A stretch of DNA of 35,448 bases from Acidovorax sp. CCYZU-2555. Its GTDB lineage: Bacteria; Pseudomonadota; Gammaproteobacteria; Burkholderiales; Burkholderiaceae_C. Made by a program: the position numbers and the translations under genes. Position 1 is the first letter of the stretch; every line of letters begins with the position of its first letter. The DNA is taken from the NCBI RefSeq assembly GCF_018413525.1, contig NZ_JAHCDD010000064.1, positions 1-35,448 on the forward strand, read 5' to 3'. Under the pieces are notes generated by a model. It did not search any database. It was not told where the DNA came from and worked only from the letters and a program-made list of their open reading frames with translations. Below are positions 7,663 to 17,375 of this stretch, in pieces.

Positions 7663-8407
7663 GCCGCCACCGCCCATCGCGACTGCAGCCGCCCTGCCCC
7701 GGGGCCAGTGCCCAATGCAATACGTCCAGACCATGCGGCAATCGACCTGCGGCAGGCGCACCAGGCGCCGGAGCCGCCGATACCGTAAGCTGCTGCAGCG
7801 CCATCACGCGCTGCGCGCCGTCGGCGGCTGCCGGCCCCAGCAGCCAGGCCCAGGCATAAGCGCACGCGGCTTCGTCCTGGAACTGCGCATAGTCTTCGGG
7901 CAGCGGCGCGTCATAGCAGACCAGCAGCACCCGCGGCGCCCCTTCGGCCAGCAGGCCCAGGCACTCGATCAGGCCGGCCTCGACCGTCGCCTGCGCGGCG
8001 GCAACGCACAGGGCATTGCCTGTCATGCGGCGCGCAATGGAGTGCTGAGCACCGATCGCGTTGTGCACCGAAAGCGCAAACGATGTGGGTGACAAGGGAT
8101 CGGCCTGGGCCTGTTCGCGCAGCAGATCCAGCGAACGCTGGGCATCGCCATAGCGCGAGGCCCAGACCACGGGCAGGTCGCGTTCCTCATCGGACAACGG
8201 AGCCAATGCCTGGTCGGCGACCGACACCGCCATCTTGCCCAGCAGGGCCAGGCGGCGGCGCGACATCGCGGGAAAATCCGGCAAGGCCGCGTCGATCTCC
8301 AGACCCTGGGGCAAAAAAGGCGCACTCGCCCATTCAAGCCAATGCTCTGGGGAGGAAAGACCGGCCGCGACGGCGGACCAGCGAAGAATGGCAAAAGTTT
8401 GGCGCAC
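7649..8407 (-). CDS. Beta-ketoacyl synthase chain length factor-like protein (first gene of the APE operon)
   Basis: A 252-residue protein of the ketoacyl-synt_2 type (short ketosynthase N-terminal-like domain). Recognisable blocks are LPVVWASRYGD, LSPTSFALSVHNAIG and ALCVAAAQATVEAGL. The last block aligns with the active-site region of ketosynthases, but the catalytic cysteine position appears to be alanine (VAAAQ instead of a TACAS-type sequence). It is therefore more likely a chain length factor (ApeC-like) that pairs with a true ketosynthase encoded elsewhere. The start is uncertain: GTG 8407 fits family N-termini (FAILRWSA), while GTG 8455 has a GGGAG sequence upstream but lies almost on the predicted transcription start. 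It is the promoter-proximal gene of the operon. Confidence 0.75.
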   Translation of the reverse strand: MRQTFAILRWSAVAAGLSSPEHWLEWASAPFLPQGLEIDAALPDFPAMSRRRLALLGKMAVSVADQALAPLSDEERDLPVVWASRYGDAQRSLDLLREQAQADPLSPTSFALSVHNAIGAQHSIARRMTGNALCVAAAQATVEAGLIECLGLLAEGAPRVLLVCYDAPLPEDYAQFQDEAACAYAWAWLLGPAAADGAQRVMALQQLTVSAAPAPGAPAAGRLPHGLDVLHWALAPGQGGCSRDGRWRHAHV

Positions 8408-8464
8408 GAACGGAACTATTACGAAGTCAAACGACCCAAGGCACGATGTGCGCACGAACTCCCG

Positions 8465-8473
8465 ATTTTACCA
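8465..8473 (-). promoter_or_regulatory. Candidate extended -10 promoter of the APE operon
   Basis: Read on the minus strand this is TGGTAAAAT, an extended -10 element (TG-n-hexamer). No good -35 hexamer is present at the right distance. Transcription would begin near 8458, giving a leader of about 50 bases to the GTG at 8407. It lies between the terminator of the tRNA-Val unit and the first APE gene, where an operon promoter is needed. Confidence 0.4.
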
Positions 8474-8551
8474 TTGGAAACATTTTCATTCGCGCAATGA
8501 TGTGCGCAGCAGGTGCGCGAATACCACGCCAATTTGCAGCCTTACAAAAGC

Positions 8552-8587
8552 AAAAACCCTCTTGAGCCAAAACTCAAGAGGGTTTTC
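8552..8587 (-). terminator. Intrinsic terminator after tRNA-Val and the isc-dnaQ operon
   Basis: A perfect 14-bp stem (arms 8553-8566 and 8573-8586, loop 8567-8572) is rich in GC near the loop and ends in A/T runs on both sides. It therefore has a U-tract in either direction. On the minus strand it begins 5 bases after the encoded CCA end of tRNA-Val, so it is the expected end of that transcription unit. Only about 80 bases separate it from the APE promoter region. Confidence 0.9.
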
Positions 8588-8591
8588 AAAT

Positions 8592-8666
8592 TGGTGGGCG
8601 ATACATGGATCGAACATGTGACCCCTGCCGTGTGAAGGCAGTGCTCTACCGCTGAGCTAATCGCCC
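8592..8666 (-). tRNA. tRNA-Val (anticodon CAC), CCA encoded
   Basis: The 75-base gene folds as a complete cloverleaf on the minus strand. It has a perfect 7-bp acceptor stem (GGGCGAT with ATCGCCC), a D arm with GCTC/GAGC, and an anticodon stem CTGCC/GGCAG around the loop TTCACAC, giving anticodon CAC (reads GUG). A 5-base variable loop and a T arm with the TTCGATC loop follow. A73 and a genome-encoded CCA complete it. It lies 47 bases downstream of dnaQ in the same direction with no obvious promoter between, so it may be cotranscribed with and processed from the isc-dnaQ transcript. Confidence 0.97.
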
Positions 8667-8713
8667 GAATCGCTACTAGCGACCAGACCTAAATTATCGC
8701 ACAGCTTTTGAGG

Positions 8714-9424
8714 CTAGCCGGCGACATTGCGCCAAATAGTTTTGGCGCCGCTCGATTTATCGATCTGCACCAGCACCGCTTCATGCGCCGCGCATTCCTG
8801 TTCGCTGGCCTGGATCACGGGCAAGGTGATGCTGCGCAGATCGAGCGCCACAATGGGCAGGCCCGACGCATCTTCCTGCGGCTCGTCGCTGATCAGCAGC
8901 GCATCCTGACCGCGCGTCAGGTTGATGTAGACATCGGCGAGCAATTCCGCATCCAGCAGCGCGCCATGCAGCGTGCGCCCGGAGTTGTCGACGCCCAGGC
9001 GATCGCACAGCGAATCGAGCGAATTGCGCTTGCCCGGATAGCGCTCCTTGGCCATGGCCAGGGTGTCGATGACCCCTTCGACCCAGCTCTTGAGCGGCGG
9101 CTTGCCCGTGCGCTGCAGTTCCTTGTTGAGGAAGCCTACGTCGAACGGCGCGTTGTGGATGATGATCTCGGCGCCCTGCAGATAGGCGAGGATCTGGTCG
9201 ACCTGCTGGTCGAAGCGCGGCTTGTCCTTGAGGAACTCGGTCGTGATGCCGTGCACCCGCAACGCGTCTTCGTGGCTGTCACGGCCCGCGTTGAAATACA
9301 TGTGCAGGTTGTTGCCGGTGAGCTTGCGGTTGAGCAGCTCCACGCAACCGAGCTCGATGATACGGTCGCCGTTTTCGGCAGACAGACCCGTGGTTTCGGT
9401 ATCAAGGACAATCTGGCGCGACAT
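8714..9424 (-). CDS. dnaQ: DNA polymerase III epsilon subunit (3'-5' proofreading exonuclease)
   Basis: The 236-residue DnaQ is the proofreading exonuclease of the replicative polymerase core. It carries the three DEDDh motifs: Exo I DTETTG (D8, E10), Exo II HNAPFD (D95) and Exo III HGALLDAE (H153, D158). The C-terminal segment beyond about residue 180 (acidic linker, then a helix-forming tail) is where DnaQ binds the alpha subunit. Length is normal. Its ATG follows the ferredoxin stop codon by a single base, so it is probably translationally coupled to the iron-sulfur operon and shares its regulation. No other replication gene is adjacent. Confidence 0.96.
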   Translation of the reverse strand: MSRQIVLDTETTGLSAENGDRIIELGCVELLNRKLTGNNLHMYFNAGRDSHEDALRVHGITTEFLKDKPRFDQQVDQILAYLQGAEIIIHNAPFDVGFLNKELQRTGKPPLKSWVEGVIDTLAMAKERYPGKRNSLDSLCDRLGVDNSGRTLHGALLDAELLADVYINLTRGQDALLISDEPQEDASGLPIVALDLRSITLPVIQASEQECAAHEAVLVQIDKSSGAKTIWRNVAG

Positions 9425-9425
9425 C

Positions 9426-9764
9426 TCAGTGGTTTTCCTTGGCGTGGTTGATCGAGTACTTGGGAATTTCCACTGTAACGTCTTCCTGCGCCAGGATGGC
9501 CTGGCAGCTCAGGCGCGACAGCGGCTCCAGGCCCCAGGCTTTGTCCAGCAGGTCTTCTTCCTCTTCCTCGGCTTCATTGAGCGAGTTGAAGCCTTGGCGC
9601 ACGATCACGTGGCAGGTCGTGCAGGCGCAGACCATGTCGCAGGCATGCTCGATCTTGATGTTGTTGTCGAGCAGGGCTTCGCAGATCGACGTGCCGGCTG
9701 GCACCTGCAGTTCGGCGCCCTGGGGACAGTATTCGGCGTGGGGCAATATTTTGATGACAGGCAT
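9426..9764 (-). CDS. fdx: ISC-type adrenodoxin-like [2Fe-2S] ferredoxin
   Basis: The 112-residue ferredoxin of the ISC machinery supplies electrons for cluster assembly on IscU. Cysteines C42, C48 and C51 (HACDMVCACTTCHV) plus C87 (RLSCQAI) are the [2Fe-2S] ligands and sit at the same positions as in E. coli Fdx. An acidic run (EAEEEEEDL, residues 64-72) matches the interaction helix of this class. It follows hscA by 19 bases, with a GGTTCTCTT-type region at the 5' side on the plus strand, and is itself followed after one base by dnaQ. No iscX gene follows it, unlike in E. coli. Confidence 0.96.
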   Translation of the reverse strand: MPVIKILPHAEYCPQGAELQVPAGTSICEALLDNNIKIEHACDMVCACTTCHVIVRQGFNSLNEAEEEEEDLLDKAWGLEPLSRLSCQAILAQEDVTVEIPKYSINHAKENH

Positions 9765-9783
9765 GGGTTCTCTTCTATCGGAA

Positions 9784-11652
9784 TCAGGAAATGCTGTGTA
9801 CGTTCTTGCCCGCCAGGGCCTGGACGATGCCGCGGTTCATGCGCTGGGCCGCAAAGGCTTCCGTGCCCTTGGCCAGGGCCTGGGTCGCGGCTTCGACCAC
9901 GGCAGGGTCGCTTGACGCCTGCTGCGTGCGCAGCGCGGCCATCAGGGCATCGACCGTCGCGCGCTCGGGCGCCGTCAGCAGATCGCCGTCGGCGTCCAGC
10001 GCGCTTTGCGTGGCGATCAGCATGCGGTCGGCGTCGACCCGTGCCTCGACCAGCGCGCGCGCCTGCATGTCTTGCGCCGCCGTGGCAAAGCCGTCCTGCA
10101 GCATGCGCGCGATCTGATCGTCAGACAGGCCATACGAGGGCTTGACGTCGATATGCGCCTCGACGCCGCTGATCTGCTCCTTCGCGCCCACCGACAGCAG
10201 GCCGTCGGCATCGACCGTGAAGGTCACGCGGATGCGCGCCGCGCCGGCCGCCATGGGAGGAATGCCGCGCAGCTCGAAGCGCGCAAGGCTGCGGCAGTCG
10301 GCCACCAGATCGCGCTCGCCCTGCACCACGTGGATGGCAAGCGCCGTCTGGCCGTCGACATAGGTCGTGAAGTCCTGGGCGCGCGCCGTGGGAATGGTCT
10401 CGTTGCGCGCGACGATGCGCTCGACCAGGCCGCCCATGGTCTCCACACCCAGCGACAGCGGAATCACATCGAGCAGCAGCAGATCGTCAGCCGAGCTGTT
10501 GCCCGCGAGCTGGTTGGCCTGGATGGCCGCGCCCAGCGCCACGACTTCGTCGGGGTTCAGATTGGTCAGCGGCGTCTGGCCGAAGAATTCGCCCACCGCG
10601 CCCTGCACCTGGGGCATGCGCGTGGAGCCCCCGACCATGACCACGCCCTGGACTTCGTCCTTGGCGAGATCGGCATCGCGCAGCGCGCGGCGCACCGCGG
10701 CCAGCGAGCGCGCCGTGAGGGGCTGCGTCGCCGCATAGAACTCGGCGCGCGTGACTTCGCGTTCCACCGCACCGCTGGACAGCGCGGCACGGAAGGTGGC
10801 GCTCTCGGCGTCCGTGAGCGCTTCCTTGCAGCGGCGCGCGGCCAGGCGCACGGCGGCCTTGTCTTCGGCGGTCGTCGCCTGCGCGCCGCTTTGCTCCAGC
10901 ACCCACTGCGCCAGCGCCGCGTCGTAGTCGTCGCCGCCGAGCGCCGAATCGCCGCCCGTGGAGATCACTTCGAACACGCCTTGCGTGAGGCGCAGGATGG
11001 AGATGTCGAAGGTTCCGCCGCCCAGGTCATAGACCGCGTAGACGCCTTCGCTGGCGTTGTCCAGACCGTAGGCGATGGCCGCCGCGGTCGGCTCGTTGAT
11101 CAGGCGCAGCAGGTTGATGCCGGCCAGCTGGGCCGCATCCTTGGTCGCCTGGCGCTGGGCGTCGTCGAAATACGCGGGCACGGTGATGACCGCGCCATAG
11201 AGCTCGTCGTCGAAGCTGTCTTCGGCGCGAAAACGCAGCGTGGCGAGAATTTCGGCGCTGATTTCCACGGGCGTCTTGACGCCGGCACGCGTCTGCAGCG
11301 AGACCATGCCGCCCTGGCCTTCCTGCTGCACGAAAACGTAAGGCAGGTTGTTTGCATCGGCCACGTCATTGAGGCCACGGCCCATGAAACGCTTGACCGA
11401 GACAATGGTGTTTTGCGGATCGGTGGTCTGGGCCGCGATGGCGGCGTCACCGATCAGGCGCTTGCCTTGCTCGGCATAGCTCACGATGGACGGCAGCAGC
11501 ACGCGGCCCTGGTCGTCGGGCAGGCATTCGGCCACGCCGTTGCGCACCGAGGCCACCAGGGAATGGGTAGTGCCCAGGTCGATGCCTACGGCGATGCGCC
11601 GCTGGTGCGGATCGGGGGACTGACCGGGTTCGGAAATCTGCAAAAGCGCCAT
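9784..11652 (-). CDS. hscA: Fe-S assembly Hsp70 chaperone HscA
   Basis: A 622-residue Hsp70 of the HscA class. The N-terminal ATPase has [13 protein letters not shown] (residues 22-34), the adenosine motif and [12 protein letters not shown]. The substrate-binding domain follows from about residue 390 ([14 protein letters not shown]), and a helical lid ends the protein. The extended N-terminus before IDLGTT and the length of about 620 are typical of HscA rather than DnaK. It works with HscB to release clusters from IscU, recognising the LPPVK motif that is present in the IscU encoded here. It lies 94 bases after hscB, the largest gap within the hscB-hscA-fdx part of the operon; no promoter could be recognised there. 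Confidence 0.96.
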   Translation of the reverse strand: MALLQISEPGQSPDPHQRRIAVGIDLGTTHSLVASVRNGVAECLPDDQGRVLLPSIVSYAEQGKRLIGDAAIAAQTTDPQNTIVSVKRFMGRGLNDVADANNLPYVFVQQEGQGGMVSLQTRAGVKTPVEISAEILATLRFRAEDSFDDELYGAVITVPAYFDDAQRQATKDAAQLAGINLLRLINEPTAAAIAYGLDNASEGVYAVYDLGGGTFDISILRLTQGVFEVISTGGDSALGGDDYDAALAQWVLEQSGAQATTAEDKAAVRLAARRCKEALTDAESATFRAALSSGAVEREVTRAEFYAATQPLTARSLAAVRRALRDADLAKDEVQGVVMVGGSTRMPQVQGAVGEFFGQTPLTNLNPDEVVALGAAIQANQLAGNSSADDLLLLDVIPLSLGVETMGGLVERIVARNETIPTARAQDFTTYVDGQTALAIHVVQGERDLVADCRSLARFELRGIPPMAAGAARIRVTFTVDADGLLSVGAKEQISGVEAHIDVKPSYGLSDDQIARMLQDGFATAAQDMQARALVEARVDADRMLIATQSALDADGDLLTAPERATVDALMAALRTQQASSDPAVVEAATQALAKGTEAFAAQRMNRGIVQALAGKNVHSIS

Positions 11653-11746
11653 GGGAACTCTCGAAAAATGGGGTGCAGGCGGCTGCCCTCGCAGATCGCG
11701 CCTTCCAGAAAAACAGGGGGTGCTTCAGAGCCGCCCGCAGAGATGT

Positions 11747-12265
11747 CTATTGTTGCAGTTGCTCTCGCCGCGCCTCGATGTCGCGCGCAAAACGTGCAAC
11801 AAACATAAGGGCTCTCACCTGCTGGGCCGCGGCCGCGGGATCCTGGGCTTCGTCGAGCAGCCGCGCGCATTCGGCGAGCATGCTGCGGCGCGCTTCGGAC
11901 ACCTCGTCGTCGAGCTGATCGACATCGGCTTCGGTGCTTGCTTCTTCGAGCGCTTCGCGCCATTCCATCTGCTGCATCAGGAACGCGGTCGGCATCGCCG
12001 TGTTGTCCTCGGCGCGCAAGGGCGCACCGCGCAGCTCGCAAAGATAGGCCGCGCGCTTGAGCGGGTCCTTGAGGCGTTGATAGGCTTCGTTGATTCGCAC
12101 CGACCACTGCATGGCCACGCGCTGGGCCGCCGCACCCTGGGCCGCGAAGCGGTCGGGATGGGCTTCGCGCTGCAGCTCTTTCCAGCGGCTGTCAATGTAC
12201 GTACGGTCCTGCGCGAACTGCGCGGGCACGGCAAACAGCTCGAAGTCGTCGGATTGAAGGTTCAT
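11747..12265 (-). CDS. hscB: J-type co-chaperone HscB of Fe-S cluster assembly
   Basis: The 172-residue product has an N-terminal J domain with the HPD motif (H36, P37, D38) that stimulates the HscA ATPase. A C-terminal helical bundle (about residues 90-170) binds IscU. The family block MEWREALEEA is present. The start is the ATG at 12265 (MNLQSDDFELF); an in-frame extension upstream has no family similarity and would run through a hairpin. That hairpin with its U-run ends only about 7 bases before the start codon, so translation and transcription of hscB may be sensitive to its folding. Confidence 0.95.
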   Translation of the reverse strand: MNLQSDDFELFAVPAQFAQDRTYIDSRWKELQREAHPDRFAAQGAAAQRVAMQWSVRINEAYQRLKDPLKRAAYLCELRGAPLRAEDNTAMPTAFLMQQMEWREALEEASTEADVDQLDDEVSEARRSMLAECARLLDEAQDPAAAAQQVRALMFVARFARDIEARREQLQQ

Positions 12266-12271
12266 ATCAAG

Positions 12272-12304
12272 AAAAAACCGCCAGCACGCAAAGTGGTGGC
12301 GGTT
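12272..12304 (-). terminator. Terminator-like hairpin between iscA and hscB (possible operon attenuator)
   Basis: On the minus strand an 8-bp stem, AACCGCCA with TGGCGGTT (arms 12297-12304 and 12276-12283), continues through a G-G-type mismatch into a further 3-bp GTG/CAC stem with a 5-base loop. It is followed directly by TTTTCTT. This is the classical layout of an intrinsic terminator, yet it lies inside the isc operon, so it probably lowers expression of hscB-hscA-fdx-dnaQ relative to iscRSUA or marks a processing site. Confidence 0.65.
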
Positions 12305-12342
12305 GTTGGGTGCGGTAAAAAAATCGCCGACGCCATGCGTCG

Positions 12343-12666
12343 TCAGACGCGAAAGCTCTCTCCACAACCGCAGCGATCGCGCTCGTTCGGATTGTTGAAC
12401 TTGAAGCCTTCGTTCAGGCCTTCGCGCACGAAGTCCAGTTCGGTGCCATCGATGTAAGCCAGGCTCTTGGGATCGATGATGATCTTCACGCCATGGTTCT
12501 CGAACACCATGTCTTCGGGTGCTTGATCGTCGACATACTCGAGCTTGTAGGCCAGGCCCGAGCAGCCCGTGGTCTTCACACCCAGACGCACGCCCAAGCC
12601 CTTGCCCCGTCGGGACAAGTAGCGGTTCACATGCCGGGCCGCCGCATCAGTGAGCGTGATGGCCAT
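12343..12666 (-). CDS. iscA: A-type Fe-S carrier/scaffold protein IscA
   Basis: A 107-residue A-type carrier with the three conserved cysteines C35 ([11 protein letters not shown]), C99 and C101 (RCGCGESF), which bind iron or a cluster for transfer to apoproteins. Length is normal. The start is the ATG at 12666 (MAITLTDAA), one base after the iscU stop codon, so the two genes are probably translationally coupled. It is assigned as IscA rather than ErpA because of its position between iscU and hscB. A terminator-like hairpin lies about 40 bases after its stop. Confidence 0.96.
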   Translation of the reverse strand: MAITLTDAAARHVNRYLSRRGKGLGVRLGVKTTGCSGLAYKLEYVDDQAPEDMVFENHGVKIIIDPKSLAYIDGTELDFVREGLNEGFKFNNPNERDRCGCGESFRV

Positions 12667-12667
12667 G

Positions 12668-13066
12668 TCAGGCGGCCACCACCGCTGCGTGCTTGGCACG
12701 GTAGTCGTTGACTGCTGCCTTGATGGCGTCTTCAGCCAGGATGGAGCAATGCACCTTGACGGGCGGCAGCGCCAGTTCTTCGGCGATTTCGCTGTTCTTC
12801 AGCGCAGCGGCCTGGTCCAGCGTCTTGCCCTTGACCCATTCGGTGACCAGCGACGACGAAGCGATCGCCGAGCCGCAGCCGTAGGTCTTGAAGCGTGCGT
12901 CTTCGATCACACCGGTTTCCGGGTTGACCTTGATCTGCAGCTTCATCACGTCGCCGCATGCGGGAGCGCCGACCATGCCCGTGCCAACGGAGCCGTCACT
13001 CTTGTCGAACGAACCCACATTGCGGGGGTTTTCGTAGTGGTCTACCACTTTTTCGGAATAAGCCAT
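12668..13066 (-). CDS. iscU: Fe-S cluster scaffold protein IscU
   Basis: A 132-residue scaffold on which clusters are built with sulfur from IscS. The ligands are C37 and D39 (GAPACGDV), C64 ([12 protein letters not shown]) and C107 (VKVHCSIL). The HscA recognition motif LPPVK (residues 100-104) precedes the last cysteine. The C-terminal tail is short and alanine-rich. It is 47 bases after iscS and is preceded by an AGAGGTAG ribosome-binding sequence. This is a standard isc-operon IscU, with nothing unusual in the conserved positions. Confidence 0.97.
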   Translation of the reverse strand: MAYSEKVVDHYENPRNVGSFDKSDGSVGTGMVGAPACGDVMKLQIKVNPETGVIEDARFKTYGCGSAIASSSLVTEWVKGKTLDQAAALKNSEIAEELALPPVKVHCSILAEDAIKAAVNDYRAKHAAVVAA

Positions 13067-13113
13067 GATGTCTACCTCTTCTAATCTTCAGACCGTGGAT
13101 CTCTGAACCAAGC

Positions 13114-14334
13114 TCAGTGGGCCGCCCACTGGATGCTGCTGATGTCGATGCCTTCTTTGTACATGTCCCACAAGGGGCTCAGTTCGCGCAGCTTCTCGAC
13201 GTTGGCGCGGATGGTGCCGATCGCGTAGTCGATTTCTTCTTCGGTCGTGAAACGACCGATGGTCATGCGCAGGCTGCTGTGGGCCAGTTCGTCGCTGCGG
13301 CCCAGAGCGCGCAGCACATAGCTGGGCTCGAGGCTGGCCGACGTGCAGGCCGAACCCGACGACACCGCCAGGCCCTTGATGCCCATGATCAGCGACTCGC
13401 CTTCGACGTAGTTGAAGCTGATGTTCAGGTAATGGGGAACGCGCTGCGTCATGTCGCCATTGACGAAGACCTGTTCGATATCCTTGAGACCGTCGAGCAG
13501 ACGGGTCTGCAGGGCACGCGCCTTGGCGATGTCCTGGCCCATTTCTTCCTTGGCGATGCGGTACGCTTCACCCATGCCGACGATCTGATGCGTGGCCAGC
13601 GTGCCCGAACGCATGCCGCGCTCGTGACCGCCGCCGTGCATTTGTGCTTCGAGGCGAACGCGGGGCTTGCGGCGCACGTAGAGTGCACCGATGCCCTTGG
13701 GGCCGTAGGTCTTGTGCGCGGTCAGGCTCATCAGGTCGACGGGCAGCGTGGCCATATCGATTTCGAGCTTGCCGGTCGCCTGGGCGGCGTCCACGTGGAA
13801 AATGATGCCCTTTTCACGGCACAGTGCGCCGATGCGGGGGATGTCCTGGACCACGCCGATCTCGTTGTTCACGAGCATCACGCTGGCCAGAATGGTGTCA
13901 GGGCGGATCGCCGCCTTGAACACTTCGAAATCGAGCAGGCCGTTGTCCTGCACATCAAGATAGCTGACTTCAAAGCCCTGGCGCTCGAGTTCGCGCATGG
14001 TGTCGAGCACCGCCTTGTGCTCGGTCTTCACCGTGATCAGGTGCTTGCCCTTGCCTTGGTAGAAATGGGCCGCGCCCTTGATCGCCAGATTGTCGGACTC
14101 GGTCGCGCCGCTGGTCCAGACGATTTCACGCGGATCCGCATTGATCAGCGCCGCCACATGGCCGCGCGCCTTCTCGACGGCTTCTTCCGCTTCCCAACCC
14201 CATGCATGGCTGCGCGATGCGGCATTGCCGAAGTGCTCACGCAACCACGGAATCATGGCATCGACCACACGAGGGTCCACTGGCGTGGTGGCGCCGTAGT
14301 CGAGATAAATGGGGAAGTGCGGGGTCATGTCCAT
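13114..14334 (-). CDS. iscS: Cysteine desulfurase IscS
   Basis: A 406-residue PLP-dependent desulfurase that delivers sulfur from cysteine to IscU. The PLP lysine is K208 in [12 protein letters not shown]. The mobile catalytic cysteine is C330 in [17 protein letters not shown], where the long loop is typical of group I desulfurases. PLP-contacting residues include SGATES (75-80), TEHKAV and DAAQATG. I start it at ATG 14334 (MDMTPHF); ATG 14328 two codons later is nearly as good, and a longer reading has no family support. It is separated from iscR by 100 bases with no convincing hairpin. Confidence 0.97.
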   Translation of the reverse strand: MDMTPHFPIYLDYGATTPVDPRVVDAMIPWLREHFGNAASRSHAWGWEAEEAVEKARGHVAALINADPREIVWTSGATESDNLAIKGAAHFYQGKGKHLITVKTEHKAVLDTMRELERQGFEVSYLDVQDNGLLDFEVFKAAIRPDTILASVMLVNNEIGVVQDIPRIGALCREKGIIFHVDAAQATGKLEIDMATLPVDLMSLTAHKTYGPKGIGALYVRRKPRVRLEAQMHGGGHERGMRSGTLATHQIVGMGEAYRIAKEEMGQDIAKARALQTRLLDGLKDIEQVFVNGDMTQRVPHYLNISFNYVEGESLIMGIKGLAVSSGSACTSASLEPSYVLRALGRSDELAHSSLRMTIGRFTTEEEIDYAIGTIRANVEKLRELSPLWDMYKEGIDISSIQWAAH

Positions 14335-14434
14335 GGCTGGCTCAATGCAATGTCTGGCTGGCAAAAAAACGAAATTTCTCTACACACCTTGCAGTGCCCC
14401 GCCCCCTGGCGCTGGCACCGTTCCTCGGCGCAGA

Positions 14435-14971
14435 TTACGACTTGGCGAAAACGTTGCCCAAGGCAAACACCGAGTTCGGTGCATTCACGCGGATAGGCTT
14501 GACCACGGGTGCCGTCGAGATGGCACGGCGCACCACAGGCTTGTCTTCGATCTGCACGCCCTTGGCGATCTGTTCGTCGACGAGCTTTTGCAGGGTCACC
14601 GAGTCAAGAAACTCGACCATGCGCTGGTTCAGCGCAGCCCACAGTTCGTGGGTCATGCAACGGCCGGCTTCGCCCAGACAGTTTTCCTTGCCGCCACACT
14701 GGGTGGCGTCGATGGGTTCGTCCACCGAAACGATGATGTCGGCAACGGTGATGTCAGCGGCCTTGCGGGCCAGCGTGTATCCACCGCCGGGACCACGGGT
14801 CGATTCGACCAGTTCGTGGCGACGCAGCTTGCCGAACAGCTGTTCCAGGTAGGACAGCGAAATCTGTTGACGCTGGCTGATGGCAGCCAGCGTGACGGGA
14901 CCGTTGTTTTGGCGCAGGGCCAAGTCGATCATGGCAGTGACCGCAAAGCGGCCTTTGGTTGTGAGACGCAT
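14435..14971 (-). CDS. iscR: Rrf2-family Fe-S sensing regulator IscR
   Basis: A 178-residue Rrf2-family regulator with an N-terminal winged helix (TKGRFAVTAMIDLAL; recognition region ISLSYLEQLF) and the wing RGPGGGYTLAR. Its [2Fe-2S] ligands are C92, C98, C105 and H108. The last two lie one residue further on than in E. coli IscR, because the C98-C105 loop has one extra residue. It represses the isc operon when loaded with a cluster, so it is expected to act on the IscR-like box at 15132-15156. The C-terminal tail (residues 145-178) is longer and alanine/valine-rich. AAAGGAG at 7 bases before the ATG is a strong ribosome-binding site. Confidence 0.96.
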   Translation of the reverse strand: MRLTTKGRFAVTAMIDLALRQNNGPVTLAAISQRQQISLSYLEQLFGKLRRHELVESTRGPGGGYTLARKAADITVADIIVSVDEPIDATQCGGKENCLGEAGRCMTHELWAALNQRMVEFLDSVTLQKLVDEQIAKGVQIEDKPVVRRAISTAPVVKPIRVNAPNSVFALGNVFAKS

Positions 14972-15121
14972 CGCGAGCTCCTTTGTCAGGCTTGTTCGTT
15001 ACAGAAATACCCTAGGCAGGTTCTTGACCCGTCCGGGCACCGTCTCCGCCCATACTCCGCCCTACAAAAGGTCCAGAGCCCTTCTTCATCGAAGTCTTTG
15101 TTGTTATTGAATGTGGGGTCT

Positions 15122-15156
15122 AGTGTAGCACAAACCCCATCAATTTTGTCGGGTAC
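15122..15156 (-). promoter_or_regulatory. Candidate iscR promoter with an IscR type 1-like operator
   Basis: On the minus strand the extended -10 is TGCTACACT (hexamer 15127-15122). A 25-bp segment just upstream (15156-15132) resembles the IscR type 1 site. Its left half TACCCGACAAAA matches the consensus (ATASYYGACTR) at most positions; the right half is weaker. The -35 region falls inside the box, as expected for repression. The resulting leader of about 140 bases to iscR is long; a second weaker TAGGGTAT half-site-like sequence lies within it. Confidence 0.5.
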
Positions 15157-15181
15157 CCCAAGACAAACCTCGCGCGCCCAC

Positions 15182-17263
<2,082 letters not shown>

Positions 17264-17375
17264 AACGTGGTGATACTAGCCTGCCCCGCAGGCCGCTAAA
17301 ATTCCGGGGCTAACCCAAATGAATAATGCAGATTGGGGCTGGCAGCCATATTTTCATCCTCCGAGGATTTTTTTC

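Noticed and set aside
8592..8666. tRNA-Val gene as an integration (att) site
   Set aside because: No integrase, direct repeat of the tRNA 3' end or foreign composition is seen nearby; the flanks are housekeeping and APE genes.
11667..11740. Possible hairpin pairing ggcggct and agccgcc in the hscB-hscA gap
   Set aside because: The 44-base loop makes the 7-bp pairing weak; no U-run follows, and chance pairing is likely in GC-rich DNA.
17264..17375. LexA (SOS) box between uvrB and the aminotransferase gene
   Set aside because: No CTGT-N8-ACAG-like sequence is present in the divergent region, so SOS control of uvrB cannot be supported.
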